A stretch of 64,000 bases of DNA from Salinicoccus kekensis (lineage in GTDB: Bacteria > Bacillota > Bacilli > Staphylococcales > Salinicoccaceae): the NCBI RefSeq assembly GCF_900220995.1, contig NZ_OBQF01000002.1, positions 306,242 to 370,241 of the forward strand, written 5' to 3'. The translations under genes and the position numbers were made by a program. Numbering within the stretch: the first letter of the stretch is position 1; every line of letters begins with the position of its first letter. Below are positions 9,387 to 18,885 of this stretch, one piece after another. The notes beneath the pieces were generated by a model. It was not told the origin of the DNA. It ran no database searches and was given only the letters and a program-made list of their open reading frames with translations.

Positions 9387-10493
9387 TTACTCTACTCTTT
9401 TATATATATCAAGTATTTTCTCAACTACTTTGCTAAAATTTGTAGCATGTGATGCCTTTACCATTAATGTTGTGTTTTCTTCAAATTCTTTAACAATCTC
9501 TTCTATTAAGTGATCTATATTATCAAAGTGAAATAGTTTATTTTCCGAAAAACCAACTTCTACTGCTTTATTTAATATATATTTACTACTTTGTCCATAC
9601 AAATATACCTTATCAAATTCAAATTTTTTTAAAGCTGTTCCCACCTTTTCATGACCTTCACGGTTAAAAGATCCAAGTTCTGCCATATCTCCTAATAAAG
9701 CAATTTTTTTGTCTCCATCTATATAATTGTTCAAAACTTTTAATCCTGCAATCATTGAAGCAGGGTTTGCATTATGAGAGTCGTCTAACAATTTACGATT
9801 GCCTTCAAGATGCTCCAATGCCAGTCTCCCTTTTTGAACTTCAACATTTTCTAATCCTTTTCTTATTTCATCTGCTGAAAAATTAAATTTATCAGCTATA
9901 GCAATACCAAAAAGTGCATTAATGACATTGTGTTCCCCGAGAACCGGGACAAACATCCGTTCCTTTACACCTTTTAATTTTACAAAAAACTCCATGCCAT
10001 CGTTGTTGAACCTAATATCTGTGGCTCTATAATCAGCACCAGAGGAAACTCCGCATTTAACGATATCTCCTGTAAAATATTGTGTATCAATAAATTGTGA
10101 ATATTCGTCATCAAAATTTAAATAAAGTGTTCCTTTAGGATCCATATATTTCATCATTTCTGATTTAGATTTCACAATTTCATAGATAGAATTAAAATGT
10201 TTAAAATGCGCATGACCAACGGAAGTGATCACACCGATGTTCGGCTGTATCATTGTACATTTAGTTTTACCCGTGCCTTTTATATTCATTGCCATCTCTA
10301 ATACTATAGCTTCATGTTTATCAGTTATTCTTTTTACATGTTTTCTTACGGCATTAATAGTGTTACTATTATTAGATTTATAAATATCATATTTTACTGA
10401 GAGTATTGATGCAGTGATTTCTTTAGCAGTTGTTTTACCGAAGCTGCCTGTGATAGCTACGGTGGGTCTATCTAGATAAAGTGTTTTCTCCAT
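9387..10493 (-). CDS. Stand-alone Mur ligase (MurF/CapB-like) lacking the N-terminal substrate domain
   Basis: 368 residues; ATG with GGAGG ten bases upstream. It begins almost at the ATP-binding P-loop (AITGSFGKTTAKE, residue ~12), so the UDP-MurNAc-binding first domain of true MurF (normally ~450 residues) is absent. The central domain is present (NAVRKHVKR, EMAMNIKGTGK, GVITSVGHAHFKHF), as is the C-terminal ligase domain (LLDDSHNANPASMIAGLKVL, matching the NANP motif of MurF). Mur ligases add amino acids through an acyl-phosphate. With the ATP-grasp gene 33 bases upstream it recalls a split cyanophycin synthetase or CapB-type polyglutamate ligase. It may extend a peptide linked to the wall polymer (inference). 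It is A+T-rich like the gene upstream. Confidence 0.83.
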   Translation of the reverse strand: MEKTLYLDRPTVAITGSFGKTTAKEITASILSVKYDIYKSNNSNTINAVRKHVKRITDKHEAIVLEMAMNIKGTGKTKCTMIQPNIGVITSVGHAHFKHFNSIYEIVKSKSEMMKYMDPKGTLYLNFDDEYSQFIDTQYFTGDIVKCGVSSGADYRATDIRFNNDGMEFFVKLKGVKERMFVPVLGEHNVINALFGIAIADKFNFSADEIRKGLENVEVQKGRLALEHLEGNRKLLDDSHNANPASMIAGLKVLNNYIDGDKKIALLGDMAELGSFNREGHEKVGTALKKFEFDKVYLYGQSSKYILNKAVEVGFSENKLFHFDNIDHLIEEIVKEFEENTTLMVKASHATNFSKVVEKILDIYKRVE

Positions 10494-10526
10494 TGATTAA
10501 AATCCTCCTAAAATATATAATCTTTG

Positions 10527-12089
10527 CTAAAATTTATTTTTGATTTTTTCTATAATATTTTTTATAGTTTTAGGTGTTTTTCTCAAGTTATTATTATTAT
10601 AATTCGTTTTTAGTGAGGAAGTAATCTCTTGATCTTCAATATTTTGATTCTCAGTGGTATTTAGAACATTCGATTTAGGTATAGGTAATCCATTGAAAGA
10701 GTATCCCACTCTAACCCCAAAATGATGATCTTTAAATTCTATATTCTCAAAATAAGGTTGTGATTTGAGAAAATCATGAAAATAAGCTACATCTTGATAG
10801 TTCCCTGCTAAAATAAGTTCAAATTGATTCTCATTTATAACATTAAATTCACCATTAATGTTGAGTTTAAAAAAATTACTTTTAATTATCTCTTTAATAC
10901 CGTCATAAGAAGAGGTAAAAGTTATTAATTTAGCCACTAAATTTGGTTCATAAGGATATTGTGGTATTACAGCTTTTGATAATCGAGCGTTTTGTATTTC
11001 ATCCTCAATAATTTCATAATCAAAATAAAATTTCGGGGTGTCATCACTTAAGTATTTCTCTTGGGTTTCAGGGAAATAATAATCTATTATTGCTTTAGGG
11101 ATAAATCTGGCTGATCCTTCTATAGGATATAAATATTTTTTCAAATTTACTTGAGTATTTATAGCATATATTTTATATTTATCATATTCTTCGTCATATA
11201 TAAATTCTACTTCACCTTGAGAAAGATTAGGTATCAAACTAATAACCTTTATTAAATCATTTTTTAAATTAGATGGTAAATTATCGGTTATATCAACAGA
11301 AAAATTTTTTTCATCCTCTTTGTCTAAAAATATAATTTCTCCTTTTTTAAGAACCGAGTTGAGAGAATGATTCTGTTGATTTAATATCTCTTCGATCTCT
11401 TTATTTATTCGAATTGTGAACTGTCTATCAGAGGGAATTTTATTTAATAATTCATTGATCTCTTTTAAAAGTTCATTAACAGATTTTTTACCGTCTCCCT
11501 TGATATATAGAGGTACATTTCTATACGCTCCTACTACTTCACCATTCACTATATAAGCATGACAATGCTCATGAGATAAAGATTCCTCTATTAACATTTT
11601 GTTAGATTTGAACTCTTCTTTTTTCTCTTTTATAATTGTTTTGATTTCTTGAAAGTCACTCACTATATAGTTTACTTCATTATGTTCAGGCGAATCGATT
11701 GATGATATTCTTAAAGGGAAGAGAAAACCTTCCAATCTAGAAGTAATAAGATCGGGGTCTGTAGTATTAAGAACTTTACTTTTAACTGTTGGAACATCTT
11801 CTTTAGTAAGAATTCTTCTTGTCTTTGATTTACTTGAGATAATTCTGAGTGTGCTTTTTGGCATTGATAATGGTCTCTCCCAAGTAAAACTTTCATCGTT
11901 TTCATTATCAAATACTCTATAGTGTATATGGTTTCTATATTCTGTACTTGAGTACACATTTTCCAAACTTACATTTAAACCTCTTCTCCAAGCTTCATAT
12001 GCTACCATGTATATAGTGAAGGCTTCTCCGTATGCAGTCTTTGGAACTATGTCCTCTAATTCTGAAAAACAATTCGGGTTATTGTTCAT
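10527..12089 (-). CDS. Divergent ATP-grasp/acylphosphatase-like ligase
   Basis: About 520 residues from the ATG at 12089 (AAGGAG ten bases upstream; a TTG just before it is less likely). It shares the architecture of the other fusion ligases: a YMVAYEAWRRGLNVSLE module, an ATP-grasp region (GDGKKSVNELLKEI, FSVDITDNLPSNLK, LYPIEGSARF) and an acylphosphatase-like end (LAGNYQDVAYFHDFLKS). The metal-binding E-x-N of the paralogues reads AINTQVN here, so a key acidic residue is replaced and activity is doubtful. After the domain comes a low-complexity Asn/Lys-rich tail. Composition is strongly A+T-rich, unlike the relatives at 1605 and 12549, pointing to separate transfer. It pairs with the Mur ligase 33 bases downstream. 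Confidence 0.78.
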   Translation of the reverse strand: MNNNPNCFSELEDIVPKTAYGEAFTIYMVAYEAWRRGLNVSLENVYSSTEYRNHIHYRVFDNENDESFTWERPLSMPKSTLRIISSKSKTRRILTKEDVPTVKSKVLNTTDPDLITSRLEGFLFPLRISSIDSPEHNEVNYIVSDFQEIKTIIKEKKEEFKSNKMLIEESLSHEHCHAYIVNGEVVGAYRNVPLYIKGDGKKSVNELLKEINELLNKIPSDRQFTIRINKEIEEILNQQNHSLNSVLKKGEIIFLDKEDEKNFSVDITDNLPSNLKNDLIKVISLIPNLSQGEVEFIYDEEYDKYKIYAINTQVNLKKYLYPIEGSARFIPKAIIDYYFPETQEKYLSDDTPKFYFDYEIIEDEIQNARLSKAVIPQYPYEPNLVAKLITFTSSYDGIKEIIKSNFFKLNINGEFNVINENQFELILAGNYQDVAYFHDFLKSQPYFENIEFKDHHFGVRVGYSFNGLPIPKSNVLNTTENQNIEDQEITSSLKTNYNNNNLRKTPKTIKNIIEKIKNKF

Positions 12090-12092
12090 CAA

Positions 12093-12548
12093 GCTAACAC
12101 TCCTTGAGATAATATCGATTTTTAGTACTTTTGTGTAGGAAACATATTTATATAATATCTTATATTCTACTACACGTTCATTCGATTATTTAAACTATTT
12201 AGAAACTTATTTAATCACGTTTTTAGAGTACTATCTTCACTAACAGTCCTTGTGTATTATAGAGAGCGAAAGCAATTTGATTACCTAGTAATCATTTTTC
12301 TTTTTCCGCTTACGGATTTCAAACTATAAGAGAAGGTACTAAATGCTATTTGATTTCATATTATTTCATAAATAAAATACTAATTAAATCTAACTTATGT
12401 TTACCCTGCTTACTTAAACTTCCGATAAATTAATCTACCAGTCATATTTCTTTTTTTATATTAGTGTATTCATTTTTCATAAAACTCTTTAAATAATGTA
12501 TTCACATAGTTCTTTTATCAAAATTTATAATTTGTATTAGTATCATTT
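12093..12548. other. A+T-rich intergenic stretch, 456 bases, no gene recognised
   Basis: No convincing open frame on either strand. The only structure I see is a short inverted repeat (TGATTAC, three bases, GTAATCA) at 12278-12294 followed by TTTTT, too weak to call a terminator. The stretch separates the A+T-rich pair 9387-12089 from the more typical gene at 12549 and probably holds the promoter for the pair on the minus strand. Confidence 0.4.
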
Positions 12549-13973
12549 TTAAATCTGAAAACCAATATTAATCTCTTTATGCCAATCGCATTTCTTTACG
12601 TAATCTATATCCAAAACTTTAGCATTTTCATAACAAGTTTCTTCAAACATTTGAATAGCTTCTTTATCTATTCCTCCGATAACCACCGCAACTTTATCAT
12701 TCTTAATATTCCGAGCATAACCATGCAAACCATAAGCTATTGCTTGATTTTCAATCCAAATTCTGTAATGAATATTTTGGCCCTTTCCTGAAATGATATA
12801 CTTTTTAGCATAAAACTCACCAACCGGTGCATCAGTGATTTCAATTTTCTTAAGCTGATTCGCTCTTAACTGTTTCAAGATATTTTTATAATCAAAAAAT
12901 AGTTGATCACTTGTTGTCACATTCCTGGTTTCAGGAAAGTAGTAGTTAATGATTTTTTCTGCGACGTTTTGAGGTTCACCGTAAAGTGGAAAAGTATGCA
13001 ATGCAGTACTGCCGGTTGAATTGATTTCAATCACGGCGCCGCGGTCTTCATTCACTATTAAATCGACCCCGGCATGATGAAGATCCGGAATGGCTTCGAC
13101 TGCTTCCACTGCCACTTTTTTTACACTTTCACTCAGTGTCTCAGTAATATCTATGGAGTCTCCCCCTGCTGATATATTGCTTTCACCTTTCAAGAATACT
13201 GTCTGTCCTTCGTCCAGTACGCTTTCCAAATCAAACCCCTGCCGGGATAAGTATTCTTTTGCTCTGTCATCAGCCTTTATAAGACGTGTAGATGTGTGCG
13301 GATTCAATTTACGTTTTTCATTTTTTTCTTCAATCAATTGTCTGATGGTGCTGGATCCATCACCTGTGACGTTGGCCGGGATCCTTTTGGTTGCAGCTGC
13401 AACTTCATCACCGACCACATACACACGCACATCTTCCCCGGTGATATACTCTTCAACCAGGAAATCCGTGTAATCATATGTCGATTGGATATATTCAAGG
13501 CTGCTGAAAAAATTTCCCTCAGACTTTATATTGGTGGTCACACCTTTGCCCAGACTTCCGAATGTAGGCTTCAATACCAATGGCCCTTTCAACCGGGAGA
13601 GTTTTTCACGAACTTCTTCCAAAGGAGTTTCACTTGTGAAGCTGAATCCCTGCGGAACATCAACACCGGCTTCTGACAAATAATTTTTTGCTGCTTCTTT
13701 ATCAGTACCTATATCCACGGCTTCCTTCGTTATCTTGTCTCCGCGGGTACGGTAGAAGAAATGCTTCTTTATTTCCGTCTCGAGTGAGAAAAGCTTTCCG
13801 ATTGGATCAAATCCAATCAATTTCAAATCTGTTTCTGTGGTGTTATGCTCATAAAAAGTCAGGGACAATCCTCTTCTCCATCCCTCCAGAGCCACAAGGT
13901 AGGCATCTATGTTGAATCTGCGTATTCCGTGAAGCATTCTTTCGGTCAACCAATAAGGGTATGTGTTATTCAT
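12549..13973 (-). CDS. ATP-grasp ligase with C-terminal acylphosphatase-like domain
   Basis: 474 residues from the ATG at 13973 (GAGG six bases upstream). It has the family N-terminal module (YLVALEGWRRGLSLTFYEHN), an ATP-grasp domain (PLVLKPTFGSLGKGVTT; GDGSSTIRQLIEEK; VIEINSTGSTALHTFPLYG with the metal-binding E-x-N), and an acylphosphatase-like end in which the catalytic Arg and Asn positions are kept (NIHYRIWIENQ then YARNIKND). It is the most canonical of the four fusion proteins, and unlike the 1605 copy it has no coiled coil or SNSW tail. It follows the ATP-grasp gene at 14025 by 51 bases, so it is probably the last gene of the long minus-strand operon. Substrate unknown. Confidence 0.85.
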   Translation of the reverse strand: MNNTYPYWLTERMLHGIRRFNIDAYLVALEGWRRGLSLTFYEHNTTETDLKLIGFDPIGKLFSLETEIKKHFFYRTRGDKITKEAVDIGTDKEAAKNYLSEAGVDVPQGFSFTSETPLEEVREKLSRLKGPLVLKPTFGSLGKGVTTNIKSEGNFFSSLEYIQSTYDYTDFLVEEYITGEDVRVYVVGDEVAAATKRIPANVTGDGSSTIRQLIEEKNEKRKLNPHTSTRLIKADDRAKEYLSRQGFDLESVLDEGQTVFLKGESNISAGGDSIDITETLSESVKKVAVEAVEAIPDLHHAGVDLIVNEDRGAVIEINSTGSTALHTFPLYGEPQNVAEKIINYYFPETRNVTTSDQLFFDYKNILKQLRANQLKKIEITDAPVGEFYAKKYIISGKGQNIHYRIWIENQAIAYGLHGYARNIKNDKVAVVIGGIDKEAIQMFEETCYENAKVLDIDYVKKCDWHKEINIGFQI

Positions 13974-14024
13974 AAAATTCCTCACAACTAAATTTATATG
14001 ATTTCGAAAGCGGTTAAATCCAAT

Positions 14025-15437
14025 TTATTTTTTCTTGAATTTTGAACTGATGAAGCGTACAGGCGCTGTTATTCTCCAACTGTTGCTCTGTTTCATTTTC
14101 TTATATTCTTTTTCATATCCAGTTTTTTCTTTTAATAACTCACGATTTTCTTTTGCCAGTGTCTGCTTCTCTTGTTTTAGTTTAGAGTTTTTCTTTTTAT
14201 TCACTTCTTCATTCTTTAAGTTCTCATTTGTTAATCTGTTAACTTCTTCCTTGAGTTCTGCTACAAGCCTTCTGTTATCATTCAGCTCTTTGCGTGTCCT
14301 GTTTTTTTCTCTTTTTATTTGAACTTTTTCATGCTTACTCATCAATTTGAATTTTCGTTGTGCCCTTTTTTTCTGAACATACTCCATAACTTCCTCGGTC
14401 AAATCACCAAACATCGGCTTCTGACTCACTAATTGATAGAAGGGAATAGGCCCAGCAAAGTTTGCTTCAATGAACACAGGCTGACCCTCTTTCCCCACAG
14501 CGATATCCCAAGATACGATATCCAGATGTAAGAAGTTCTCATGCAACTCCTTTACATATTGAATGAATTCATCATAATTCGGTATAGGTTTAAGTTCAGA
14601 GAATTTAAACCCGGTCGTTGGATGTTCAAAATGCTTTTTACCATCATGAGAAAGTGCAAAGTCGAAGAACTCCCCATTATCCTTAACACCGACTCGTGGA
14701 TCAGTATCTGTATCACCATTATCTCTGATGTCACCATTACTGCCTATCCTTACATAAGCAAGTAAATATCTTATCTCACCTTTCCACCTGAAGGTGACCA
14801 TTCTTAACGAATTCACAGAGTCAGGGTGGGGTTCAGCCATATTGGGATGCTGCTCAAGCATCTCTTGAATTATGAAATTCCCACCAAATTCATTGAGTAA
14901 ATCATCGATACTCACAGTTTCATCACTAAAATATGCTCGATTATTATCTATCTTAAATTTCGAAATGCCAGAACCGTTATTTGACCTGCTTGGCTTGATA
15001 ATCATGTCTTTATCAGTTTTGTTTAATATTTCCAGTGCCTCTGAAGAATCGATGTAGTTATATGAAGCATCAAAGTATTTCCCTCTTATTCCCCTTAAAA
15101 CTGTTACGACTGTATTCGAAGGCTGGATTACGCGATCATATATATTTTTATCACCGTAAAAATTGGTCACACTATAATCATTAAAAACCGGATAAACTTC
15201 ATAATTCATAACACCGTAGGATAGCAACTTCGGTTCTTTTTTACCATTGAGGTTCATAAAAGCAAGATGCAAAGCTGGATCCAGTGTGCGGTCTGTCTTA
15301 TCATTCCAGTATTCTTTAACTTCGGCTACAAATTTCTCATCTACTTCATTCAATAAACCGGCTCCATACCATTTTTTAAAAGAGCCTGATTTAGTTTTTA
15401 TTCCTAGTCTTTTGTACATTGATTGATTTTTAACCAT
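14025..15437 (-). CDS. Sugar-transfer-associated ATP-grasp protein with long C-terminal coiled coil
   Basis: 470 residues; ATG with GAGGGAA just upstream. Residues ~20-325 match the sugar-transfer-associated ATP-grasp family (related to alpha-L-glutamate ligases): DMIIKPSRSNNGSGISKFKI, NFIIQEMLEQHPNM, SVNSLRMVTFRW, HLDIVSWDIAV and the metal site PVFIEANFAGPIP. Residues ~340-445 are a Lys/Glu-rich coiled coil. The C-terminus is SNSWRITAPVR then a basic tail, the same motif that ends the 1605-3179 protein. This suggests the proteins gather on a common surface, perhaps at the membrane. It sits 40 bases after the TupA-like gene, probably in one operon. Likely task: amide-bond formation between an amino acid and a sugar-acid or peptide (inference). 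Confidence 0.83.
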   Translation of the reverse strand: MVKNQSMYKRLGIKTKSGSFKKWYGAGLLNEVDEKFVAEVKEYWNDKTDRTLDPALHLAFMNLNGKKEPKLLSYGVMNYEVYPVFNDYSVTNFYGDKNIYDRVIQPSNTVVTVLRGIRGKYFDASYNYIDSSEALEILNKTDKDMIIKPSRSNNGSGISKFKIDNNRAYFSDETVSIDDLLNEFGGNFIIQEMLEQHPNMAEPHPDSVNSLRMVTFRWKGEIRYLLAYVRIGSNGDIRDNGDTDTDPRVGVKDNGEFFDFALSHDGKKHFEHPTTGFKFSELKPIPNYDEFIQYVKELHENFLHLDIVSWDIAVGKEGQPVFIEANFAGPIPFYQLVSQKPMFGDLTEEVMEYVQKKRAQRKFKLMSKHEKVQIKREKNRTRKELNDNRRLVAELKEEVNRLTNENLKNEEVNKKKNSKLKQEKQTLAKENRELLKEKTGYEKEYKKMKQSNSWRITAPVRFISSKFKKK

Positions 15438-15477
15438 ATTATTCCCTCACTTTAAAATTATTTTCTGCTCTGTTTTA

Positions 15478-16842
15478 TTAAGTCATTTCAAAAGTATCAA
15501 ACGTTTTCTGCTCCATTAAATCTCTGAACAACCGGCCTTCTGCTTCAAGGAACAAGTCCCCCATCCACTGGTCCGTCTCCGCATCGAACTCATCATAATT
15601 GCCGGGTTTAGGCGTGAATTCACCAAACACGAGTCCGTCTTCGGACCTTAGGAAATCGATTCTGATAAACGGTGCAGGGATTTCTTTGCTGATTTTTTGT
15701 GCCATTTCAATTTCTTCCCGGGTGACCCCTGCACCTTTGAACGGTTCGTTGTCATACTTGCCGGTATGCACCCGCTCACCTTCCGCGGTCCACCAGCAGT
15801 ATTTCAGTTCGGGATATCGCTTGATCTCAAGCACCAGGCCGACTTCACCGTAGAAGCAGTAGAATTTGATGTCGCTTCCCGGGATTTTATTCTCCCTGTC
15901 TTCCATGATGAGTTCTTCCATCATCCAGTCGTCTTCTTCCACCCAGCCGCTTTCAACGTCTGCCTTCATGCTCGCAATCAGGGCTTCTTTACTGTCGAGT
16001 GCCTTCGCACGCTTGAGGTCGATTATATCATTAATGTCATGGATCAGGTACACGCCCCTCGCGCCTGCGCCGTCCCTCGGCTTCACAACCGTCTGGGGTT
16101 CAAGCGGCAGTTCATCCGCCTTGTAAGTCTGATCCGAAGTCCACGGCCTTCTGATTGCGAGTTTATCCATGAACGCATAGGCCGTCTGCTTATCATCGAG
16201 TACGTATTCCGGCAACGTCCCGGTCAGCTGATACTGTCTGATCCGCATGTTCAAGGCCGCCCTGAATGAGGCCGCCTGCTTCAGCTGGAGGCTGCCGGTC
16301 ATTGCTTCACGCATCATGAACTCGGGGATATCCTCGATTTTAAGACCGGACAGGAGCGTTGAATAAACCGCTTCCCTGTACTCGTCCCGGTCGTTCATAA
16401 AGAGCCTTGCGGCATACGTCAGCGCATCGATGTAATTTTCATCGTGCTTGATTTTCTGCCTGACCGCTTCATCGATGTAATCAAGGAGGCGTGCATCATT
16501 TTCCATCTCCCTGACGGAATGACGTATTTTGATGCTGTTCATCGAACGGCTGTCGAGCTTTGAAAGGTGCAGCGCTTCCTTCGTCTCTTCAAGCTCCTTT
16601 TTGACTTTGTCCAGTTCTTCCCGGAGCAGGGTGATTTCCTGTCCGCCGTCTTTACCGGTCCTGAACTTTTTCGCAGGACCGGCCGCCTGATACGTCCTGC
16701 TGCTTTTGATCTGTTTGATGCGTTTATCGGCCGCCTCTTTTTCCCGGTTCGTCTTATTGATCTCGGCTTCCGCCTCCATCAATGCCCTGATGAGCGCCCG
16801 CTTCTCTTTTTTCCGTTCATCCGCCATGTTTTTCACCGCCAT
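15478..16842 (-). CDS. TupA-like ATP-grasp protein with N-terminal coiled coil
   Basis: 454 residues. The start is uncertain: ATG at 16842 lacks a clear ribosome site, and an internal ATG at 16827 follows GGCGGTG. Residues ~1-95 are coiled coil. Residues ~190-450 fit the TupA-like ATP-grasp family: TVVKPRDGAGARGVYLIHDI, MMEELIM, SDIKFYCFYGEVGLVLEIKR, PFIRIDFLR, and VFGEFTPKPGN near the C-terminus. In Bacillus halodurans TupA is needed for teichuronopeptide, a polyglutamate-polyglucuronate wall polymer. Here the gene lies between GT2 genes and another ATP-grasp gene in a run that also includes UDP-glucose dehydrogenase, which supports a related role. The family name rests on motif reading, not a search. 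Confidence 0.72.
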   Translation of the reverse strand: MAVKNMADERKKEKRALIRALMEAEAEINKTNREKEAADKRIKQIKSSRTYQAAGPAKKFRTGKDGGQEITLLREELDKVKKELEETKEALHLSKLDSRSMNSIKIRHSVREMENDARLLDYIDEAVRQKIKHDENYIDALTYAARLFMNDRDEYREAVYSTLLSGLKIEDIPEFMMREAMTGSLQLKQAASFRAALNMRIRQYQLTGTLPEYVLDDKQTAYAFMDKLAIRRPWTSDQTYKADELPLEPQTVVKPRDGAGARGVYLIHDINDIIDLKRAKALDSKEALIASMKADVESGWVEEDDWMMEELIMEDRENKIPGSDIKFYCFYGEVGLVLEIKRYPELKYCWWTAEGERVHTGKYDNEPFKGAGVTREEIEMAQKISKEIPAPFIRIDFLRSEDGLVFGEFTPKPGNYDEFDAETDQWMGDLFLEAEGRLFRDLMEQKTFDTFEMT

Positions 16843-16857
16843 ATTTATAAGGGTATT

Positions 16858-18885
16858 TTATATGATCCACTCATCCAGTTTGGATATATAGTCCGTCCAG
16901 TTCTCCGCGGAGAGCCTGATCTGTTTTTCATTGATGTCTTCACGCACCGTATCATCCATTGGATACCATTTTACCTCTTTGCCTGCATATTCTGAAGCAT
17001 TACGTGTACACTGCCTTAGATGTTTGAAATTTTCCTCGAGTACACCGCGCACCACCCGTGCCTTTACGACAGGGATATATTCCTGATTTTCCAAAAATAC
17101 GCCGGGGTGTTTGATGATCATCACATCTGCTTTGATGTACTCCCCGTATACCAGCATCTGCACAGCTTTGCCGTCGATCACCTGCCGGATGCCCTCGTCG
17201 ATACCCTTCGGCATATTGAAATCATAATGGGCCATCTGGACGAGCCCGGTACGGAGTCCGCGCCGTTTGTTGAGCTGGATCTCCTTGATCGTTTCCTGGT
17301 GATGTGCATTGCCCATCCTGAAATCTGCAATGATCACGATATCAAAATGACGGTAGCCATCCGGCTTCTCTTCCCTTTCGGTCCACATCGGTTCCGGGAC
17401 GGGGTATTTCCGTTCCGTCTGGTTGTAAGGGTAATGCAGTTCCAGCTTATCTGCCTTCCTGTGGAAGCGGCCGTGGGCTTCTGCATACTCTTTCCTCACA
17501 CCCGCAAGGAACCCTTTGTAGCCGAAGGCGGAGCTGCCGGTGAGCGACCCCGAAGACTGCCTTGGGAACGACAGCGGTCCGCTGTCGAGGTCCACAACTG
17601 CATCGTTGCCGAATACGACAGCAATGCGCTTTTTATATTCGCTGTCGGCGGCGAAACGCACAGTATCCCAGTAACCGATATTTTCTGAAACCTGCCGTCT
17701 TCTGAACATCAAGGATGACATATTTGAAAAAATATAAGTACCGGGTGTACCTCTTCTATGGAGTTTCAATTCTTCGGTCAGCCTTGCATGCGCCGAAGTG
17801 TTGGCGATCGTGTCTATATTATCCATCAGATGCCTCGCCTGCGTTTCGATCTTCTCGGGGTGTGACCAGTCATCCGCATCATTGATGGTGACGAATTCAC
17901 CTGTCGCTTCTTTCAACGCAATATTTCTCGCCACATACGGCCCACTGTTGGTCGGGGTGGAGAGCAGTTTGACCCTCGGATCCCTTTCTGCGTACTTTTT
18001 GACGATATCAACGGTGTTATCCCGGCTGCAGTCGTCCACGACGATGAGCTCGATATTCTGCCATGTCTGGTTCAGGATCGATTCCATTCCTGTTGCGATG
18101 CCTTCGGCCGCGTTATATGCCGGCATGATGACGGTGACTTTGGGCCCCCCGGTTTCACGCGGTGCTGTTGCCGAAAGATCCTCATACGTGCTGCCGTCGA
18201 ATCTGATTGGTGCGATGCCGTAAACGGTCATGGCTCTGTTGATCCACTCTGCCCGCTTATCCAGATCATCTTCCAGATTCGCTGCCGCAAGATAGAGATC
18301 CGGATGCGCCTGATCCATCACGGTTTTTAGTATCCGCCCTGCAGCATCTCTGCTGCCTGCACGGTCTGCACACTCCGCTGCCATGATCGCCGCACGACGC
18401 AGGAAGTCAGCGTCTTTCACACCCTTTACGGCACCCGGTAAATATTCAAAAGCACGCCTTGCACCGGTTTCGGTGTGTTTATTGGCGTGCCAGAGGGCGA
18501 GTTCCCAGGCGGCCGCTCTTTTCAGGCTGCCGTCCGATGCGGCATGGACTGCTTCAAGGTCGCGGAGTGCTTTCCCGGTAAACCCAAGGTCATACAGGTG
18601 ATAGATGTAGGGTTTGAGTTTGTTGCGGGCATCTTTTTGCCTGTAGGACGGACTGTACAGCTGTTTACGGTTCCGCCTGCCGAGCGCGTATGCGCCCGTC
18701 GCACGGACGAAACCTTTCAGACTTTGCGGCAGGCGTTTTGCGCCTTCGATGAACCTTTCTGCATTCCTGAATTCCGCCTGTGCAGCTGCCAGCTCCCCGT
18801 ACGATTCGTCTCTGTCCGCTTCACTTCTTGCAAGCCTCGCCCGTGCTGCCTGCAGCTCGGCCGTGAGCTGTTCATTTTCAATCAT
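16858..18885 (-). CDS. Large GT2 glycosyltransferase with TPR-like N-terminal region (paralogue 1)
   Basis: 675 residues from the ATG at 18885, nine bases after GGAGG; an ATG at 18894 abuts the GGAGG and is unlikely. Residues ~1-45 are coiled coil and ~80-225 are helical repeats (ALRDLEAVHAASDG, AAWELALWHANKHTETGARRA). A GT-A family 2 catalytic domain starts near residue 250: VTVIMPAYNAAEGI, IELIVVDDCSRDNTVDIV, and FVTINDADDWSHPEKI containing the DxD. A further ~170-residue C-terminal domain (FDIVIIADFRMGNAHH onward) is shared with the next gene. Its start overlaps the end of 18878-20716, so the pair is co-translated. Probably transfers a sugar to the lipid-linked polymer on the cytoplasmic face. 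Confidence 0.87.
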   Translation of the reverse strand: MIENEQLTAELQAARARLARSEADRDESYGELAAAQAEFRNAERFIEGAKRLPQSLKGFVRATGAYALGRRNRKQLYSPSYRQKDARNKLKPYIYHLYDLGFTGKALRDLEAVHAASDGSLKRAAAWELALWHANKHTETGARRAFEYLPGAVKGVKDADFLRRAAIMAAECADRAGSRDAAGRILKTVMDQAHPDLYLAAANLEDDLDKRAEWINRAMTVYGIAPIRFDGSTYEDLSATAPRETGGPKVTVIMPAYNAAEGIATGMESILNQTWQNIELIVVDDCSRDNTVDIVKKYAERDPRVKLLSTPTNSGPYVARNIALKEATGEFVTINDADDWSHPEKIETQARHLMDNIDTIANTSAHARLTEELKLHRRGTPGTYIFSNMSSLMFRRRQVSENIGYWDTVRFAADSEYKKRIAVVFGNDAVVDLDSGPLSFPRQSSGSLTGSSAFGYKGFLAGVRKEYAEAHGRFHRKADKLELHYPYNQTERKYPVPEPMWTEREEKPDGYRHFDIVIIADFRMGNAHHQETIKEIQLNKRRGLRTGLVQMAHYDFNMPKGIDEGIRQVIDGKAVQMLVYGEYIKADVMIIKHPGVFLENQEYIPVVKARVVRGVLEENFKHLRQCTRNASEYAGKEVKWYPMDDTVREDINEKQIRLSAENWTDYISKLDEWII

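Noticed and set aside
9387..10493. murF of peptidoglycan synthesis
   Set aside because: The N-terminal UDP-MurNAc-peptide domain is missing and the context is surface polymer, not the usual ddl-murF pair.
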